A DNA stretch of 23,287 nt from an uncultured Oscillospiraceae bacterium (GTDB lineage: Bacteria; Bacillota; Clostridia; Oscillospirales; Acutalibacteraceae). The translations under genes and the position numbers were made by a program. Below the pieces are notes generated by a model, which saw nothing but the letters and a program-made list of their open reading frames with translations, was not told the DNA's origin and searched no databases. Shown here one piece after another: positions 14,896 to 22,754 of this stretch; the stretch's first letter is position 1; each line of letters starts with the position of its first letter. The stretch lies in contig URYP01000029.1 in the NCBI GenBank assembly GCA_900552115.1, positions 1-23,287 on the forward strand, in the 5' to 3' direction.

Positions 14896-15405
14896 TTAGA
14901 GCCGTTTGGCCGGCCGGTTGCGGTGATAGGCGCGGTATACGGTTTCGCGGCCCAAAACCCCCGCCGGAGTTTCCGGGACGACGCAGGCGATCGTCTCGAG
15001 CGGGCCGGTCCCGAACAGACGGCTGCCCGACAGCAGCCGGTCGGCCGCTGTCGAAAGGGCGTCCCGGCGGTTCCCGTTATATCCGGGAAATCGATCGGGA
15101 TCAAGCGCCATCGCCTCTTTTAGGACATAGGCGCCGATCTTCAGCTGCCATTCGTCCATGGTCGCGTTTTCGTGGGATACCAGCTCCGCTTCAACGGTAA
15201 CCATCGCGTCCACCGCCGGCATTTCTCCCCCAGCCAGGGGATTATATCCCCAGATACGGGTGCCCGCCAAAGCCCGTGCATCGCTGCTGTCCATGGACAG
15301 CGACGGATTGTCAAGCAGCAGGCCGGCCATCTCCTGTGAGTTGGCGAGTATGGAGACTGCCAGGCCGGTATAATCGATGAGAGGGAGCAGGGGACAATTT
15401 GTCAT
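14896..15405 (-). CDS. Hypothetical phage tail-region protein, 169 aa
   Basis: Unrecognised 169-aa protein. It is soluble, with no signal peptide or membrane helix, mixed helix and strand. Visible phrases include LIDYTGLAVSILANSQEM, then IWGYNPLAGGE and FGTGPLETIACVVPETP. The ATG 15405 overlaps the TGA of the HU-like gene (ATGA) and has AGGAGG 9 nt upstream, so the two are translationally coupled. It lies between the HU-like gene and the large baseplate gene. A structural or assembly role in the tail tip is possible from position only. The 66-nt gap after it contains a small hairpin (14844-14866) with no U tail. Confidence 0.7.
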   Translation of the reverse strand: MTNCPLLPLIDYTGLAVSILANSQEMAGLLLDNPSLSMDSSDARALAGTRIWGYNPLAGGEMPAVDAMVTVEAELVSHENATMDEWQLKIGAYVLKEAMALDPDRFPGYNGNRRDALSTAADRLLSGSRLFGTGPLETIACVVPETPAGVLGRETVYRAYHRNRPAKRL

Positions 15406-15704
15406 GTAACATCACCTCCTTTTAAGTCAGTGGCTTCCATCCGCCGCCGCAGCGGCTGGGATGGAGTAAATGCAATGGTCAAAGTTTCCGGCATGGTTCC
15501 CATCCGGCCTGTGAGCGGATGCCGATAGGCTTTGGAACGGCGGCGCTGCTGCCGGAAAACGCCAAGTTCGTGAAGGGTTACGCGAGAAGATTCGGCCATC
15601 CCCTTGGCTAACTCCTGTAATACCGTGTTTACCCAGGGGGCGGCCTTGGCCAGTGAAACTTCCTGTGACCGGGCCACGCCGGCAATCAATTCGGTTTTGT
15701 TCAA
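15402..15704 (-). CDS. HU/IHF-family DNA-binding protein in tail operon
   Basis: A 100-aa protein with the HU/IHF plan: NKTELIAGVA at the N-terminus, helix dimerisation region, VTLHELGVFRQQRRRSKAYRHPLTGR as the body-to-arm segment, then PETLTIAFTPSQPLRRRM in place of the usual FxPGKxLK. These proteins bind and bend DNA as dimers. The start is TTG 15704 with AAGGAGG 5 nt upstream; an upstream extension to 15755 lacks family similarity. It sits 13 nt after the 58-aa gene and overlaps the 169-aa gene, so it is clearly a member of the late tail operon, an odd place for a DNA-binding protein. Whether it acts on DNA, for example in packaging or ejection, or has been recruited structurally cannot be told. 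Confidence 0.85.
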   Translation of the reverse strand: MNKTELIAGVARSQEVSLAKAAPWVNTVLQELAKGMAESSRVTLHELGVFRQQRRRSKAYRHPLTGRMGTMPETLTIAFTPSQPLRRRMEATDLKGGDVT

Positions 15705-15717
15705 TGCTGCCTCCTTG

Positions 15718-15894
15718 TCATTTAAAAGGGGTGGCCGTGCGGCGATGCTCATCAATGAGCTTCAGCACCTCGCGGCTCGCCTCCGCATAGTATGTTTTTT
15801 TGCGGGCGGGTCCCTGCCGGCCCGTTACGGAAATCCATGCGCTGGGCGCGTGCTGATGTAACAGGGCGGCTTCCTCACGACTGATCTGAATCAA
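15718..15894 (-). CDS. Small hypothetical phage protein, 58 aa
   Basis: A 58-aa basic protein of unknown function: IQISREEAALLHQHAP, then SVTGRQGPARKKTYYAEA, with a helical C-terminus. The frame is open to 16035, but the upstream part overlaps the Tal gene and has no ribosome binding site. TTG 15894 lies 7 nt after AAAGGAG and gives a compact protein. It sits 61 nt after Tal and 13 nt before the HU-like gene in the same operon. No family is assigned. Confidence 0.65.
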   Translation of the reverse strand: MIQISREEAALLHQHAPSAWISVTGRQGPARKKTYYAEASREVLKLIDEHRRTATPFK

Positions 15895-15955
15895 TCCATA
15901 CACTCCTTTTGCATAATGCAACAAATTGGATAATAGAAATGGCTCGTAAAAACAA

Positions 15956-17707
15956 TTATGTGGCCGAAAACATCTTTTTGGGAAACACGTTGTTGAATAC
16001 GCTTTGCATGTCAAATTTCTCATAAGCATTGCCAAACGTCAAATGCAGGGACTTGTCGGCATAATTCACGTCGAACGCGGTCAAATAAAGGGTTTCAAAC
16101 ACACGGTCGTCGGTCTCCACCGAAATGGAGCAGCCGGTCAGGAGCTGTGTCGCATACCGCTCAAAATGCTTTGAAAACAGAAAGCTCGCCACGTCCACGT
16201 CAAATTTTACCGATGGCTTGCAGGCGGTGTCCAAATACTGTTTGGCCCGCTGCATCATCGCCCGGTACTGCGGAAGCCTCTCCTCATACTCCATTTCGTC
16301 GGTAAGAGCGATATACTCGTCCTGATACTCGCCGACATAAATAAAGTGACTCAGCTCGTCCAATAAGTCGCGGGTAAATATGGTCCCGGCCTCATCTTCT
16401 GCCTCTGTTGATAAGGACACGCTTTTTTGTCTATCAATCAGTGTGTTGGGGGGCAAGGGGCGATTGTTTTTAACTATATTTTTTTTGCAATTTTCAATTT
16501 TAGCTGTTACAGTGTTGATATACTCGTTAATACTGATCCCGTCCAAAGGACCCTCGCCTTGCTGTTGCAGCTTGTCATTCGCTGCCTTTATCATGGCGTT
16601 CAATGTTACGCCATCGTCGTCAATATTCATTCCAACCAGGGTTTCAAGCTGCTCATACAAGCGGTCATATATATCTTTGACAATCGTCCACTTTTCTTTT
16701 TCATGTTGCGCTTTGTAGTAGGCGACCATTTCTTCGTTGTACGCTTTCTGTATCGTTTCCTGGTCTTCCATAAGTGTATTAAACTTCTTTCGCCAGCGGT
16801 GGACAGCAACGCAAAGCTCAGGAGACATCCAGGAATAATACGGTTCAAAATTGTAGATAACATTTTCCCCTGTGGGATTGACCGCGCGGATGCCCCAATC
16901 GTCCCCGCCGGTCACATAGACCGCAGTATACAGGTTGTCGGCGGTTGCCTCTACTGAAATGGTGTTTTCCAGGCATTCCGCACCAAGATGGATATCGGTG
17001 CGGTTGGTTTCCCGATACAGCGCGGGGTCCCGAAAATGAATCAGACGTCTGTCGGGGTCAAACAGTACCAGGCAGTTAAAGGCATTTTGAATGGTATCGG
17101 TTAAAAAGTCATAAATCGACATATCCTCGCCAATCTCCAGGTTGCGTATTACAGGCTGTTGTTTATTGCCGCTTTCATAGAGAAGTTGGGAATCAATCGT
17201 GCCAATCTCCCAATTCTTTAATCCGGGCAGCAGCAAGTTCAGCACCCCTTCATAGGCGGAGCTAGCGCTCTCGGTGGCATCCTTTTCCGGGACAAACAGA
17301 CGCATAACGCCGTCTGTGATAAACGGCAGCGGCGTCTGCTGCAGTTCGACTTCGCAGGACGTTGCCTGTACGGTATACGTCCATACATTGTCCTCGCGGG
17401 CACGGGTTACGGACTGAATCTGGAAAAATCCAAAACCGCTGGCATAGATATATCGTTTGGGCGCCAGCTGTTTGGAAATATCATAGGGAGGCCGTCCATT
17501 TCCGGCGGGTCTGCTGGTGGAAAACGTCAGTTCCGAGGGAGCGTTGAAATTAAAGGTAACGCTGAGATCCTGTACATAGGGAATGCGTCCAATGCTGGAA
17601 CTGAGCAGAGATTGCCCTTCGTCATTGAATACCGCTTTGCTGCCCGGATTACAGAGCGTCAGGGCGGGAGTCTCCAGCCGATCAAATTTGTCGTACTGAA
17701 CAATCAC
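15956..17707 (-). CDS. Phage tail-associated protein (Tal, Prophage_tail type)
   Basis: A 583-aa tail-tip protein, of the type that plugs the tail tube below Dit and often acts at the cell surface. The N-terminal 370 residues match the general plan of Tal hubs (phrases such as DLSVTFNFNAPSELTFS, then NLEIGEDMSIYDFLTD and NAFNCLVLFDPDRRLIHF). About 290-430 is a long helical, coiled-coil-like insert, more A+T rich than its flanks, and the C-terminus returns to a beta pattern (LTAFDVNYADKSLHLTFGN). No peptidase motif is evident. GTG 17707 is chosen because it overlaps the Dit stop (GTGA) and has GAGGTGG about 5 nt upstream; GTG 17716 lies too close to that site. Confidence 0.82.
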   Translation of the reverse strand: MIVQYDKFDRLETPALTLCNPGSKAVFNDEGQSLLSSSIGRIPYVQDLSVTFNFNAPSELTFSTSRPAGNGRPPYDISKQLAPKRYIYASGFGFFQIQSVTRAREDNVWTYTVQATSCEVELQQTPLPFITDGVMRLFVPEKDATESASSAYEGVLNLLLPGLKNWEIGTIDSQLLYESGNKQQPVIRNLEIGEDMSIYDFLTDTIQNAFNCLVLFDPDRRLIHFRDPALYRETNRTDIHLGAECLENTISVEATADNLYTAVYVTGGDDWGIRAVNPTGENVIYNFEPYYSWMSPELCVAVHRWRKKFNTLMEDQETIQKAYNEEMVAYYKAQHEKEKWTIVKDIYDRLYEQLETLVGMNIDDDGVTLNAMIKAANDKLQQQGEGPLDGISINEYINTVTAKIENCKKNIVKNNRPLPPNTLIDRQKSVSLSTEAEDEAGTIFTRDLLDELSHFIYVGEYQDEYIALTDEMEYEERLPQYRAMMQRAKQYLDTACKPSVKFDVDVASFLFSKHFERYATQLLTGCSISVETDDRVFETLYLTAFDVNYADKSLHLTFGNAYEKFDMQSVFNNVFPKKMFSAT

Positions 17708-18879
17708 AGTATCCACCTCTCATTGTTCCATGAAAAGGATACGGATTGAAAAGGTCGCTGCTTTACCAGCGGAGATTGATTATTGTCCACTATATAAATA
17801 TCGAATTTATTCTCCCCCGGTATCAGGCGTGGAAAGGCCTGGTCCGCCACTTTTCCATAGTAGTTCATAATTTGATTGTTATGCTCGTTTAAAATGGTTC
17901 CGGCTTTGCAGTCTATGGTCAGGGAGTCCTCGGAAAACACATTGGAAATCTTGGTCACCTCGCCGGTTGTCGTATTTTCCAAATACACATCTTTACCATA
18001 GCTGCGGTAAAAGGGTTTGGTTTGCCCAAGGGTGACAGTCTGACCGTTCACCGTGACCGTGGGTTTCACTTTCCCCGTTACATATTGCATCAGCAGCAGA
18101 GCGTCGGCTGCTGTTACTTCATCTTTCTTATATATAGTGGCCAACGCCAGCTGTTCTTCGTCCAGAATAATTTTTTTGGTGGACGCCTGCAGGGCCATTA
18201 AAGCGTCCCATATGTCAACGGAGCCGTCGCGGTTGATATCCCCCAGACAATAAGCACTTTGTTTGGACGTCCCCATGGCGGCTACTTCTTTGATCTTGAT
18301 GGTAATGGTAGGATACACATACGCGGGCGCATCCGTATCGATCTGCAAGGTTATGGGTTCTATGGGTTCGTTTTGCAAGTTAGTCTGCTTATCGTCCTTA
18401 AAATCTGTAAATTCTTTTGTGATTTCTTCCTGCACCGCCATGGGGGTGGCGCATTCGCAGGTACAGCGCCAGCCGTGCAGGCCGTCGGCGTATTCGATCC
18501 GCTGGGGATTGCTGAAAACACACTCGAGATAGGTGCGCTTGATTTTGCCGTCGATGCGTTCCATGCTGTCGTCCGCGTCGCGGGCCACATACAGCTTCTG
18601 GTAATCGGATTGGTGGAACAGCCAGCGGGCGATGTCCCGCGCCTCCCGGCGGGACAGGGGTTCCTCCCGGATAAATTCCAGGTCAAAGGTCAGCGGTTCA
18701 TCCGAAACGGACAGGCCGCCCATGTGGCGCCGCCGTCCGTCCGCATCCCGAATGGTGGCGTAGGATACGTCGGCCGCCATGGCTCGGATGGCTTCGGTCT
18801 CCATCTCGGCGATAATCAGGTCCCCATAGCGGGAGGAAGGATGACCGCCATATTCAAACCGGTTTCCGCTTAAATTCAT
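17704..18879 (-). CDS. Phage distal tail protein (Dit) with inserted dockerin-like module
   Basis: A 391-aa phage tail component following the tape measure gene, where the Dit hub gene normally lies. The N-terminal half (about 1-145) is a typical Dit ring domain: MNLSGNRFEYGGHPSSRYGDL, LTFDLEFI, YQKLYV and LECVFSNPQRIEY. The C-terminal part begins YVYPTITIKI and resumes after the insert with NTTTGEVTKISNVF, AFPRLIPGENKFDI and VSFSWNNERWIL, as in ordinary Dit proteins. Between them (about 200-290) sits a dockerin-like module, described separately. The start is ATG 18879 with AGGAGGTGA about 5 nt upstream; the frame reaches 18969 but that part is a hairpin-rich leader. It overlaps Tal at GTGA. 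An ordinary Dit of this type is usually shorter, consistent with an in-frame insertion. Confidence 0.85.
   Translation of the reverse strand: MNLSGNRFEYGGHPSSRYGDLIIAEMETEAIRAMAADVSYATIRDADGRRRHMGGLSVSDEPLTFDLEFIREEPLSRREARDIARWLFHQSDYQKLYVARDADDSMERIDGKIKRTYLECVFSNPQRIEYADGLHGWRCTCECATPMAVQEEITKEFTDFKDDKQTNLQNEPIEPITLQIDTDAPAYVYPTITIKIKEVAAMGTSKQSAYCLGDINRDGSVDIWDALMALQASTKKIILDEEQLALATIYKKDEVTAADALLLMQYVTGKVKPTVTVNGQTVTLGQTKPFYRSYGKDVYLENTTTGEVTKISNVFSEDSLTIDCKAGTILNEHNNQIMNYYGKVADQAFPRLIPGENKFDIYIVDNNQSPLVKQRPFQSVSFSWNNERWIL
18064..18255 (-). other. Dockerin-like domain inside Dit (residues about 209-272)
   Basis: Two dockerin-type duplicated segments. The first has a complete calcium loop DINRDGSVDIWD (D214, N216, D218, S220, D222, D225) followed by ALMALQASTKKI. 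The second, ATIYKKDEVTAADALLLMQY, keeps the helix and D259 but has lost the first two loop Asp residues (T248 and Y250 instead). The pairing, spacing and the LQ-A-T-K-K-I and LLxxQYxT phrases match the GH43 dockerin of this window. Nucleotides 18171-18207 match 3587-3623 at 32 of 37 positions. Confidence 0.85.
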
Positions 18880-18901
18880 AGGGTTCACCTCCTGTGAGAA
18901 T

Positions 18902-18970
18902 GAAAACGGGCGGCGCAGCGGAAAACCGCCCGCCCGTCGTTGACAATATGGTACCGGGTGTGGTACCATA
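18902..18970 (-). terminator. Two hairpins between tape measure and dit genes, second terminator-like
   Basis: Reading leftward, a perfect 9-bp stem (18970-18962 with 18955-18947, TATGGTACC) comes first. It is followed by ACGGGCGG-GCGG-TTTT-CCGC-(TGCG)-CCGCCCGT, a 12-bp GC stem with a 4-nt bulge, and TTTTC. The latter looks like an intrinsic terminator or attenuator within the late operon, just before the dit ribosome binding site. Confidence 0.6.
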
Positions 18971-18980
18971 ATCTTACAAT

Positions 18981-21900
18981 TTACTTTAGCTTTTGGAATT
19001 GCCGCAAAATTTGATAGGTCATGTCTTTTTGCGCCGCCTTGATTTGGGCGATCGTGCGTTTGTTAGCGTCGCCATTGATGACAATGTCTCCAGTGTGGAT
19101 GGCGACCGGAGCCTGACCGGCCATGGCGGCCGCCGTCAGGGGAGAGAGCGCGTTTGCGCCCCGCCGCAGCAGACCGGCCAGCCGTTCCCCGATCAGCGAC
19201 GCGCCTCCGCTGCCGGTCAGCCGTTTCAGAAACCGGCTTTCGGCGCGGGTGAATACGATATCGCCGTCGTTCAAAAACTGGTACTTGCCCGCGGACGGGT
19301 TGCTCAGTTTGACCTCATAGCCCTGTTCGTCCACCAGCGCCAGCCCGCTGGGCGCCCCGGCAGTACCGCCCGCAAAACTGCGTTTGGTGTTTTTAATCTG
19401 CCCCTGCAAATAGGACATCGCGCCGCCGAAGGTTCCGTTGCCAAAGGCTTTGTTGATGGCGGCGACGTTGCTGAACAGCTCGTCGATATCGGCGTCTTTG
19501 CCGGTGCCGTTTTGGCGGTTCCAGTCCCGCATTTCCTTGTAGAGCGCCGATTGTTTGCTGAAATTTTTGATCTGCTTCAGTTCGTTCAGCGCATCCTGCT
19601 GGATTTTATACTGATTCTCGAGATATTGGTCGATTTTCTCAATATCCTTGTTGATCCGCTCTTCGTCCTTTTCATATTGCAGATCAATCGCTTTTTCCGC
19701 CTCGTCCAGCGCGCGCTCATTTTCAAAATCGCGCAGCTCTTCGCGGGCGTCGGCAAGCTCCTGCTGCTTTTCCGCCAGCAGCTTGCGGTCCCGCGCGCTG
19801 GTGCTGCGGCTCAACGCCTGGATTTCCAGCTCCAGCTCGGTGACAGTCTTGCGCTTTTCGGCCTGTTCCTTCTCGTACTGGTCCTCATCGGCCTGGTCGC
19901 GTAACATCTGCTTCTGTTTGTCATAAAATTCTTTTAAATTGTTCAGCTTGTCCTGTAGGACTTTTTTCTCAGCTTCCTTTTCGGACTTGATTTTCTCGAC
20001 CTGCTTATCCACCAGCGCATTTAATTGGTCGTACGCCTCCTGGTAAAGCGACATCCGGCCCTGCATAATTTCGTCCAGGGTCTGCTGGTAATCCTCCGCA
20101 AAATCCTTTTTGTTTTTGTAGTAGCGATTATTGAGGTTCTCCAGCTTTTGCAGGTAATTAAATTCGCTGAGCTTACCGAGGTCGCGCTGGCGCTGCAGCT
20201 CCTTTTGCTCTTTCGCAAAATTGTCGCGGGTAAGCTGCAGCCGACCGCTGCGGATGCGTTCCAGATTGCTCTGGTATTCGCTTGCAAAGTCGGCGCTGTT
20301 TCTGTAGTAGCGGTTGTTCAGCCGCTCCAGCTCGTCCAGGTATTGCTTCTCGGATAGCTTGCCCATGTTGTGCCGGTGTTCGAGGTTGCTGAATTGTTTG
20401 GCAATCCTCTCTTTATACGCGGCTTCGGCCGCCTCCTGTTCACGCTTGGCCGCCTCCTGCGCACGCTGGGCGGCCGCCTCCCGCTGGTTGGCTGTAATAG
20501 AATTTAACAGCGTCTGGGCATTGTTGTAATTGGTTTGAGAGTTGTTAATGTCCGTTATAGCGCTGTTAACAGCCTTATACGATTCATCCTTTTTAAGTTC
20601 TTCCTTTGATAAACTCGCTTCCATCAACGCCTTTTTTGCTTTCAGCTGCTCAAGAATAGACTTGGTATTTTTATCGTGAGCGGCTTTTTCCGCATCCTGA
20701 GTATTCAAAACGGCTGCGGCGGCATTCATAGCTTTCTGAAGGGAGATTTCGTAGTTTTTCAGCAAAGCCGAATTGAGCAGCTCCACTGAATCACCGGCGA
20801 TTGTAAAACCGTCCGCCGTTTTGGTGAACTGGTTTTCTGTCAAAAGTCCGGCATTAATCAATGACATCATGGTATCTAGGGATACCCTGCCGGAGTCAGC
20901 CATTTCCTGCTGGGCCTGGGCAGCTAAAGAAGCGTTGGATTTTATGCCGTCATAAATTTGGGGCAACGATTGCAGTGTTATAGGATTTAGCCGCATTTTT
21001 GCTCCAATAAAGCTTTGATTCAAAAAGTTAAATATAGCTTCTTCGCCGTCTTTTTGGTGCGTACTCATCCAGCTTTTAAGTCCACTTAAAAACTCTTCAT
21101 TAAAAAAGATGTCAAGGTCCGCAGAATTTTGCGCGTTTACAAAATTCTGCGCCATTTTATGAGAAATACCGCTTTCAGCAAGTTTTTTCATGGCCAATTG
21201 GCCTTCGGTAAGTTGCTTTCCGGTTGTATCCGTTTGAAGATCAAATATCACGGAAATCCGTTTGCGTGTATCCGGCGCTAATCCACTGAGCCATTTACGC
21301 ATCTCGCTGATCTCTTTATGGTATTCCCCTGTAGTAATTTCATTGTTATTGTAACGGGCTTTTGCATCCAGAGCCTGTTGAATTATTCTGTCGGCGCCGT
21401 TGACGGTAACATCAGAAACAATTTGAGAAAGAGCGGTGTATAAGCCGACTTCGTCATCCTGGTATTTGGCGAAGAAAGAACTGTCCAAACTGCCAATGAT
21501 TTGATCAATTACTTGTTTATGCTGATCAGAAGCATGAATGTAATTGGTATCGGATTGGAGGTAGGCTTCGGCCAATGGTTTTACTTTGGCCGTAATGCCA
21601 TCAATTTTAGATGTAGTTACTTGGTAGTAGTTTACCAAATCATCTAAATGATTTTTAACAGCCTGTGTTAAATCCTTCCCATTGCCATATTCGGTTGGCG
21701 CAACCTTTGCCCCTTTCAAAGCATCACGAATAATGGAAGCATTAGACTTGCTATATCTGGTTACGTATTCGCTTAATGCCTTGGGATCGTCTTTAACGGA
21801 AACCAACTTTTTTAAAAACGAATCTTCTTGAGAATTTTTCCAGTCGGAAAGACCATCTTCGTCCAAATCGTTTTCATAGGTTTTCATAATATCCGAACCG

Positions 21901-22586
21901 TTGGCCAGCAATTCATAGGCTGCGGTCAGTTTTTTATCTTTGTAGGCTTTATTGAGCGCTTCCACATTGTCTTTGCAGCTTAAAATGGCGTTGCCTTCAT
22001 CCGTCCAGCCTTGCACCAATTCAGGAAACATGTCGGCGATCTCGTTGGAAATTTTATTGTAACGCTCAAATTCCTCGGCGCTCAGCCCAATGTTTTCTCC
22101 AAAATCGTTCACGCCGCTGGAAAGGCGCTCATAGTCGGATGCCACATCACCTATTGCTTTTTGATTTTCCCGCAGTTGGCCCTGCAAATCGTTATACGTA
22201 TTCAGGGCATCTTCGGCACTTTCACGGGCGCGGTCATCGGCTGAGGCTAGATAGCTGAGTCCTTCAATAAGCAGGTTAATTACCAGCATAATACCTATGC
22301 TGGACAGGGCACGCAAGGCGGTTCCCATGACGTTTATACCAACAGCTGCCGCAGTCCCGGCGCCTTGTACGGCATAAAGAGAAGTGCTGTAGCCTTCCAC
22401 CGTAGCCTTCCCCCCCTGCAGGGACATGAGATAGGTTGCTAAAGCTTGCCGCTGTCCGCTGACAGATTGAATGAATTCCTGCCCAATTTCGACGCCGCCG
22501 TCAATAGCTGCGTTATAGGCTTGAATGGAGCTAATGTCGCTGGCATCAATAGGATTATTTATACTGGTAGACGGATTTGATATCAA
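18981..22586 (-). CDS. Phage tail tape measure protein, 5' end missing
   Basis: An open frame of 1201 residues with tape measure character: a hydrophobic helix pair near residues 75-113 (AAAVGINVMGTALRALSS, IGIMLVINLLI), long helical coiled coils, and a conserved C-terminal region with GLALVDEQGYEVKL and GKYQFLNDGDIVF. These proteins set tail length and act during DNA ejection. Two tandem copies of a 62-residue unit (MGKLSEKQYLDELERLNNRYY and LGKLSEFNYLQKLENLNNRYY) lie at about 735-857. Near 240 a calcium-loop-like DLDEDGLSD motif occurs. The first available start, TTG 22586, has no ribosome binding site; the frame runs on to a stop at 22650-22652 through sequence belonging to the opposite-strand gene leader. 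Family members normally have more residues before the hydrophobic region, so the true N-terminus is probably lost. The first half is more A+T rich than the second. Confidence 0.85.
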   Translation of the reverse strand: MISNPSTSINNPIDASDISSIQAYNAAIDGGVEIGQEFIQSVSGQRQALATYLMSLQGGKATVEGYSTSLYAVQGAGTAAAVGINVMGTALRALSSIGIMLVINLLIEGLSYLASADDRARESAEDALNTYNDLQGQLRENQKAIGDVASDYERLSSGVNDFGENIGLSAEEFERYNKISNEIADMFPELVQGWTDEGNAILSCKDNVEALNKAYKDKKLTAAYELLANGSDIMKTYENDLDEDGLSDWKNSQEDSFLKKLVSVKDDPKALSEYVTRYSKSNASIIRDALKGAKVAPTEYGNGKDLTQAVKNHLDDLVNYYQVTTSKIDGITAKVKPLAEAYLQSDTNYIHASDQHKQVIDQIIGSLDSSFFAKYQDDEVGLYTALSQIVSDVTVNGADRIIQQALDAKARYNNNEITTGEYHKEISEMRKWLSGLAPDTRKRISVIFDLQTDTTGKQLTEGQLAMKKLAESGISHKMAQNFVNAQNSADLDIFFNEEFLSGLKSWMSTHQKDGEEAIFNFLNQSFIGAKMRLNPITLQSLPQIYDGIKSNASLAAQAQQEMADSGRVSLDTMMSLINAGLLTENQFTKTADGFTIAGDSVELLNSALLKNYEISLQKAMNAAAAVLNTQDAEKAAHDKNTKSILEQLKAKKALMEASLSKEELKKDESYKAVNSAITDINNSQTNYNNAQTLLNSITANQREAAAQRAQEAAKREQEAAEAAYKERIAKQFSNLEHRHNMGKLSEKQYLDELERLNNRYYRNSADFASEYQSNLERIRSGRLQLTRDNFAKEQKELQRQRDLGKLSEFNYLQKLENLNNRYYKNKKDFAEDYQQTLDEIMQGRMSLYQEAYDQLNALVDKQVEKIKSEKEAEKKVLQDKLNNLKEFYDKQKQMLRDQADEDQYEKEQAEKRKTVTELELEIQALSRSTSARDRKLLAEKQQELADAREELRDFENERALDEAEKAIDLQYEKDEERINKDIEKIDQYLENQYKIQQDALNELKQIKNFSKQSALYKEMRDWNRQNGTGKDADIDELFSNVAAINKAFGNGTFGGAMSYLQGQIKNTKRSFAGGTAGAPSGLALVDEQGYEVKLSNPSAGKYQFLNDGDIVFTRAESRFLKRLTGSGGASLIGERLAGLLRRGANALSPLTAAAMAGQAPVAIHTGDIVINGDANKRTIAQIKAAQKDMTYQILRQFQKLK

Positions 22587-22623
22587 TCGAAGCTCAAAGC
22601 ACTGGTCGGGTGCTGTTGGCTTA

Positions 22624-22754
22624 ATTAGAAAGGGGGATAAAAATGGGATTTACCTATTATTACAGCGAGTGCCATAAATGCGGGCAATTGACAAGATACA
22701 CCGATCCAAATGAAATGGGACGCATATGCCGCTACTGCGGAGGGAATTTGGTAG
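22624..22754 (+). repeat. Tandem duplication, copy 1
   Basis: Sequence from ATTAGAAAGGG at 22624 onward is repeated at 23156 with about 532 nt offset. It covers the ribosome binding site and the start of the zinc-ribbon gene. Within the coding part visible in both copies (112 nt) only two positions differ, both silent, while the leaders differ by a 1-nt gap and a G/A change. Confidence 0.9.

Larger units (their letters stand above)
9112..22586. mobile_element. Phage tail/lysis module (prophage end or remnant) inserted in cotJC
   Basis: Eleven consecutive minus-strand genes follow the standard late order of long-tailed Firmicutes phages, from tape measure through Dit, Tal, baseplate/fibre, XhlA-like and holin to GH25 endolysin. 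The left boundary is where cotJC homology ends (about 9106-9112). The right limit given is where the tape measure frame loses its start. No head, packaging, regulatory or integrase genes are within view, so the element either continues beyond the window or is a remnant or tail-like particle locus. AT-rich palindromes at 9128-9139 and 9183-9196 lie just inside the left boundary. No direct repeat marking an att site could be verified, because the other end is not visible. Confidence 0.75.

Noticed and set aside
15705..16035. Longer forms of the HU-like (to 15755) and 58-aa (to 16035) proteins
   Set aside because: The extra residues overlap neighbouring genes and lack ribosome binding sites, while the internal TTG starts have strong ones.
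18880..18969. N-terminal extension of Dit to 18969
   Set aside because: The added 30 residues come from the two intergenic hairpins; ATG 18879 has a near-ideal ribosome binding site.
22587..22642. The 3' remainder of cotJC just right of the tape measure
   Set aside because: None of the three plus frames gives CotJC-like residues; the longest ends in STGRVLLA and a stop.
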